Below are positions 48,787 through 52,182 of a DNA stretch of 52,182 bases, one piece after another. The position numbers were made by a program, and so were the translations under genes. The DNA lies in contig JBKBMT010000013.1 of assembly GCA_046295655.1 (NCBI GenBank), positions 1 through 52,182 of the forward strand, read 5' to 3'. The notes below the pieces were generated by a model that did not search any database, had not been told where the DNA came from, and worked only from the letters and a program-made list of their open reading frames with translations. Position 1 is the first letter of the stretch. Every line of letters begins with the position of its first letter. Source of the DNA: JBKBMT01 sp046295655. Lineage in GTDB: Bacteria > Pseudomonadota > Alphaproteobacteria > Rhodobacterales > Rhodobacteraceae.

Positions 48787-49500
48787 GTGATCGATCGGAC
48801 GACGCCCTATTGCGGGCCGGCGCCCGCGCCGCAGGACCTGTGGCTGGCGTGGAATCTCGACCCGGTCCTGCTGACCGGGCTGGCGGTGTTCGCCGCGGCA
48901 GGATGGGGCCTGGCGCGGGATCGCCGGGCATTGGTCGCTGCACTCGGCGCGCTGGTGCTGGCCTTCGTCTCGCCGCTCTGTGCGGCAACCGTGGCCCTGT
49001 TGTCGGCCCGCGCGGCGCATCATCTGGTCCTGCTGAGCCTCGCCGCCCCGGCGCTGGCGCTTGCCCTGCCGCTGCGCGCGCGGGTCGCCGCGCCGGCGAT
49101 GGCGGCGACCGTCGCGGTGCTTGCGGCCTGGCACCTGCCCGGGGTGTATGCCGCCGCCTGGGACAGCGCCGCGATCTACTGGGCGATGCAGGCCGCGCTG
49201 CTGCTCCCCGCCTGGGCCTTCTGGTCGTCGGTGCTGCGGCCGGCCGCGGCCGAGGCGCTGTTCGCGCGCGCCTTCCTGATCGCCGGGCTGGCCGGGGCAA
49301 TGGGGCTGATCGGAGCGGTGCTGACCTTTGCCCGAACGGCGTTCTATGCCGAACATCTGGTCGGCACCGCGGCATGGGGCATCGACCCGCTTGCCGATCA
49401 GCAGCTTGCCGGGCTGGTGATGTGGGTGCCGGGCTTCGTGCCACTGATCGCCGTGGCATTCCTGATGCTGCGGCAGGGGTGGCGGCGGGGTTTCGCGTGA
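48787..49500 (+). CDS. CtaG-type cytochrome c oxidase assembly protein (caa3_CtaG family)
   Basis: A 237-residue membrane protein with about seven helices, starting GTG (VIDRTTPYCGPAPAP) eight bases after GGAG. The SPLCAATVALLSARAAHHLVL stretch and the AAWHLPGVYAAAWDSAAIYW and WVPGFVPLIAVAF segments match the caa3_CtaG family that helps copper loading of oxidases. It opens the oxidase cluster on the plus strand and overlaps the next gene by one base (TGATG). Confidence 0.85.
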   Translation: MIDRTTPYCGPAPAPQDLWLAWNLDPVLLTGLAVFAAAGWGLARDRRALVAALGALVLAFVSPLCAATVALLSARAAHHLVLLSLAAPALALALPLRARVAAPAMAATVAVLAAWHLPGVYAAAWDSAAIYWAMQAALLLPAWAFWSSVLRPAAAEALFARAFLIAGLAGAMGLIGAVLTFARTAFYAEHLVGTAAWGIDPLADQQLAGLVMWVPGFVPLIAVAFLMLRQGWRRGFA

Positions 49501-49979
49501 TGGTCGTCGCGGCGCTGAAGTTCCTGCACATCGCGACCATGCTGGCCTGGTGCGCCGGACTGATCGCGCTGCCGCTGCTGCTGGCCTATTACGGCCGGGC
49601 CCGCAAGCAGGCCCGGTTCGCCGAGTTCCGGCTGATCACCCATTACGGCTACATCGGCTTCGTGACGCCCGCGGCCGCGGTCTCGATCGCGGCAGGCACC
49701 GCCCTGATCTTCGTGGCGCAGGTCTATGACCTGTGGCTGATGGCCAAGCTCGTCCTGGTTTCGGGCATGACGCTGGCCCACGCCTGGCTCGGTCACCTGA
49801 TCCTGCAATCGGGCGAAAGCGGCGGCACCTATCCGATGCCGCAGCCGCTGATCGCGCTGTTTCTCGGCCTGCCGCTGATGTCGGGCGTGCTCTGGCTGGT
49901 GCTGGCCAAGCCCGATCTGGCGCCGCTGACCGACCTTCTGCCGGCGGTCGTGCTCGAACCTCAGGAGCGGCCGCTGTGA
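49500..49979 (+). CDS. CopD/HemJ-like four-helix membrane protein
   Basis: A 159-residue protein with four to five helices, starting MVVAALKFLHIATMLAWCAGL. The HIATMLAWCAG helix with its histidine, FVAQVYDLWLMAKLVLVSGM and the AHAWLGHLI histidine pair recall the HemJ/CopD superfamily, which binds heme or copper in the membrane. No closer assignment is safe. It is coupled to the assembly-factor gene and its 3' end overlaps the convergent DUF2231 gene by 19 bases. Confidence 0.7.
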   Translation: MVVAALKFLHIATMLAWCAGLIALPLLLAYYGRARKQARFAEFRLITHYGYIGFVTPAAAVSIAAGTALIFVAQVYDLWLMAKLVLVSGMTLAHAWLGHLILQSGESGGTYPMPQPLIALFLGLPLMSGVLWLVLAKPDLAPLTDLLPAVVLEPQERPL

Positions 49980-50488
49980 TCGCGCTGGGTCCCGATCTGG
50001 TAGTCGAACACCAGCTTGCCACCGTGCCAGCCGGTGACGGCGGTCATGCCCGCGCCGAGCGCCGACATGACGAATCCCCAGGGCAGCACCGCGCCCTCGG
50101 GATCGTCCAGCCGCAGGCCCCAGTTCGCGCCCAGCACCGACAGGAGCATCACCGCAAGGATGAAATGCGTCCAGCTGGCAGAGCGGATGCGGATGCCCGG
50201 CACGATCAGCAACTCGACCGTTCCGGCAATCCCGGCCGCCACGCCCATGACGAAACCGACACCGGTCGCCCACAGCGCCACGCGGGGCCAGAACGGATCG
50301 CCGGTCCACCACCACAGCGCATCGACCGCGACCGCGGCGAAGGCAAGCGCGATGGGAAAGGCCACCATCATTGCATGCAGCGGGTGGCCGGCGATGGCGA
50401 TCCGGCTTTCGGTGTCGTTGAACGCGACGTGTTCCTCGATCGGGTCGGAAAGCCGGCGGCGGCGTTTCAGCGGCGTGCGGCTGCGCAT
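49961..50488 (-). CDS. DUF2231 membrane protein
   Basis: A 175-residue protein with a basic N terminus (MRSRTPLKRRRRL) and four helices. AIAGHPLHAMMVAFPIALAF with GHPLH is the DUF2231 signature; VGFVMGVAAGIAGTVELL and FILAVMLLSVLGANW follow. The conserved histidines suggest heme or metal binding, unproven. AGGGAG eight bases before the ATG. It is inserted on the opposite strand within the oxidase cluster, divergent from coxB with only 12 bases between starts. Confidence 0.85.
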   Translation of the reverse strand: MRSRTPLKRRRRLSDPIEEHVAFNDTESRIAIAGHPLHAMMVAFPIALAFAAVAVDALWWWTGDPFWPRVALWATGVGFVMGVAAGIAGTVELLIVPGIRIRSASWTHFILAVMLLSVLGANWGLRLDDPEGAVLPWGFVMSALGAGMTAVTGWHGGKLVFDYQIGTQRDHSGRS

Positions 50489-50500
50489 GCGGGGTCTCCC

Positions 50501-51211
50501 TTGTTGTCCTGTCCGCCATTCAAGCGCTGGGCGGCAGTTCCGGTTCCCCTCGCGGTGGCGGGATGCGGCGGTCCGCTGTCCACGCTCGACCCCGCCGGCC
50601 CCTCGGCGGCGCTGATCGCGGGGCTGTGGTGGGCGATGCTGGCCGGCTCGGCACTGGTCACGGTCCTGGTGCTGGCGCTGGTCTGGGCCGCTTTCCGCGG
50701 CTTCGGCCGCACGGCGGCGGACCGGGTCTGGACGCTGTGGCTGGGCATCGGCTTCACCCTGTCGGTGCTGACCGTGCTGCTGGCCTATGCACTCTGGGTC
50801 GGCGAGCGGATCCTGCCGCGCGACGACGGCGCGCTGCGGGTCGCCGCCCATGCCCGGCAATGGGGCTGGGAATTCACCCAGCCCGGACCCGGCGGCAATC
50901 CGGTCCGGACCCGGGACGTCCTGTTCGTCCCCGCCGGTCAGCCCTTCGACATCGAGGTGACCTCCGAGGACGTGATCCACAGCTTCTGGGTGCCGCGGCT
51001 GGGCGGCAAGATGGACGCGATCCCGGGCCGGGTGAATGTCAAGCGGCTGACCGCCGACGCGCCCGGCCGGCTCGACGGGCTCTGCGCCGAGTTCTGCGGC
51101 GTCGGCCATGCCGCCATGCGCTTTTCCGTCGTCGTCTACGACCCCGCTGACGGTCCCGCGATCGACCCCGTCCTGATCCTGCCCGAAACTGCCGTCGAGC
51201 TGCGCCGATGA
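50501..51211 (+). CDS. coxB: Cytochrome c oxidase subunit II (lipoprotein)
   Basis: Carries the CuA entry site. No ATG fits; tandem TTG codons at 50501 and 50504 are the likely starts, with GGGG upstream. The signal ends in a lipobox AVAGC (Cys22 if the first TTG is used). Two helices (LIAGLWWAMLAGSALVTVLV, LWLGIGFTLSVLTVLLAYAL) anchor a cupredoxin domain with QWGWEF, DVIHSFWVPRLGGKMDAIPG, and the CuA motif CAEFCGVGHAAM. No cytochrome c domain is fused, so this is aa3-like, not caa3. ATGA overlap with coxA. Confidence 0.9.
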   Translation: MLSCPPFKRWAAVPVPLAVAGCGGPLSTLDPAGPSAALIAGLWWAMLAGSALVTVLVLALVWAAFRGFGRTAADRVWTLWLGIGFTLSVLTVLLAYALWVGERILPRDDGALRVAAHARQWGWEFTQPGPGGNPVRTRDVLFVPAGQPFDIEVTSEDVIHSFWVPRLGGKMDAIPGRVNVKRLTADAPGRLDGLCAEFCGVGHAAMRFSVVVYDPADGPAIDPVLILPETAVELRR

Positions 51212-52182
51212 CCGATGTCGCCTACCACCGCGATCATGCCGATGCACGGCCCGCGCCGGTCGCCATCGCCGCCAACCCGCCGCGCCGGGCCCTCGGGCTG
51301 CACCGCGAACTGGATGCGGTCTGGTCCGACTGGCCGGGGTTCCGGGGGGTTCTGGGCTCGGTCAACCACGGCACGATCGGGCTCAGGTTCATGGCCACGG
51401 CCTTCGTGTTCTTCGCCATTGGCGGGGTCCTGTCGATGCTGATCCGCGCGCAGCTTGCGACCCCGCGCGGCGCCTTCCTCGACACCGCACTCTACAACCA
51501 GATCTTCACGATGCACGGCAGCATCATGATGTTCCTGTTCGCGATTCCGATGCTCGAGGGGCTGGCGTTGTGGCTGCTGCCCAAGATCCTCGGCGCGCGC
51601 GACATGGCCTTTCCCCGCATCTCGGCGCTGGGCTACTGGTGCTACCTGTTCGGCGGGCTGATCATCCTCGGCTCGCTGGTTGCGGGTGTCGCGCCGGACG
51701 GCGGCTGGTTCATGTACACGCCGCTGTCGGACAAGACCCACACACCGGGCATCAACGCCGATGTCTGGCTTCTGGGCATCACCTTCGTCGAGATCTCGGC
51801 GATCTGCGCCGCCGTCGAGATCACGGTGACGATCCTGCGTTGCCGCGCCGCGGGCATGGCGCTGACCCGGATGCCGCTGATGGGCTGGTATCTGCTCGGC
51901 ACCAGCGTGATGATGCTGGTGGGCTTTCCGCCGCTGATCCTGGGCTCGATCCTGCTCGAGGTTGAAAGGGCCTTCGACTGGCCGTTCTTCGACGTGACCC
52001 GGGGCGGAGACCCGCTGCTGTGGCAGCACCTGTTCTGGCTGTTCGGCCACCCCGAGGTCTACATCATCTTCCTGCCGGCGGCAGGGGCGCTGTCCACGAT
52101 CATCCCGGTGCTGTGCCGCACCCGGATCCTCGGCTACGGCGCCATCGTGGCGGCGGTGCTGGCGCTGGTTTTCCTGTCCTTC
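51208..52182 (+). CDS. coxA: Cytochrome c oxidase subunit I, truncated by window end
   Basis: Heme-copper oxidase catalytic subunit; 325 residues are visible and the frame is open at the edge. His103 (FTMHGSIMM) is the low-spin heme ligand. FGHPEVY gives Cu_B ligand His281, the D-channel glutamate Glu283 and the cross-linked Tyr285, marking a type A1 oxidase. Asp132 of the D-channel entrance is kept in GARDMAFPR, but the nearby asparagines of model enzymes appear replaced: leucine at 121 and serine at 139. Start ATG overlaps the coxB stop. Confidence 0.95.
   Translation, partial: MTDVAYHRDHADARPAPVAIAANPPRRALGLHRELDAVWSDWPGFRGVLGSVNHGTIGLRFMATAFVFFAIGGVLSMLIRAQLATPRGAFLDTALYNQIFTMHGSIMMFLFAIPMLEGLALWLLPKILGARDMAFPRISALGYWCYLFGGLIILGSLVAGVAPDGGWFMYTPLSDKTHTPGINADVWLLGITFVEISAICAAVEITVTILRCRAAGMALTRMPLMGWYLLGTSVMMLVGFPPLILGSILLEVERAFDWPFFDVTRGGDPLLWQHLFWLFGHPEVYIIFLPAAGALSTIIPVLCRTRILGYGAIVAAVLALVFLSF

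Overview
The window is very GC-rich and reads as chromosome from an alphaproteobacterium of the Rhodobacteraceae/Paracoccaceae type. The support is a sciP-ctrA pair, a GTTC-N7-GTTC (alphaproteobacterial LexA) box, the pyrH-frr-uppS-cdsA-dxr-rseP-bamA-ompH-fabZ-lpxA-lpxI-lpxB gene order, a TIGR02300 (FYDLN) protein, and frequent GTGA/ATGA gene overlaps. No IS element, phage or CRISPR array is visible. Almost all of it is core housekeeping sequence. Genus cannot be named from the sequence alone.

Layout. 1-1325: tyrS (minus), whose C-terminal end runs in frame into a sugar-acid-type MFS transporter fragment at the left edge, probably a contig-end chimera. 1392-6100: anmK, a copper-chaperone-like HMA protein with a CueR-type promoter, trmFO, gluQ (GluQ-RS), hisI, an Fe-S scaffold-like gene, then a self-contained unit made of a LexA box, a tiny membrane protein and a terminator. 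6113-11600: recG-ligA, then ctrA and sciP. 11605-24815: mnmA facing a long minus-strand run for lipid A, outer-membrane assembly, isoprenoid/phospholipid and translation genes (lpxB back to pyrH), with an unannotated 45-residue membrane protein between rseP and bamA. 24974-33235: miaA, an AraC regulator and a peptide-type ABC importer (SBP, two permeases, one fused double ATPase), with a 24-residue antisense membrane ORF inside it. 33243-41324: lytic transglycosylase, ssb, site-2 protease with CBS domains, aroB/aroK facing a 48-residue protein, a 514-residue exported protein, xerD and a CNNM/CorC-type protein. 41512-48597 (minus): tRNA-Ala(GGC), TIGR02300, AI-2E family transporter, PQQ membrane glucose dehydrogenase, glutamate dehydrogenase, a 34-residue membrane ORF, and a ferric-reductase-like flavocytochrome. 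48787-52182: terminal oxidase cluster (CtaG-type assembly factor, CopD/HemJ-like protein, DUF2231 protein, coxB, coxA truncated by the window end).

How the genes fit together. sciP and ctrA form a cell-cycle regulator and antagonist pair. lpxA/I/B, fabZ, bamA, ompH and rseP make and monitor the outer membrane. dxr and uppS supply undecaprenyl phosphate, and cdsA supplies CDP-diacylglycerol. trmFO, gluQ, mnmA and miaA are all tRNA-modification genes. The right end is respiratory: a PQQ glucose dehydrogenase feeding quinone, and an A-type oxidase.

Most interesting points: the SOS-box-controlled 38-residue membrane peptide unit; several tiny membrane ORFs missed by length cut-offs; the CoxA D-channel region, where the usual asparagines appear replaced; the tyrS/MFS join; and two convergent gene pairs with 55-nt 3' overlaps.
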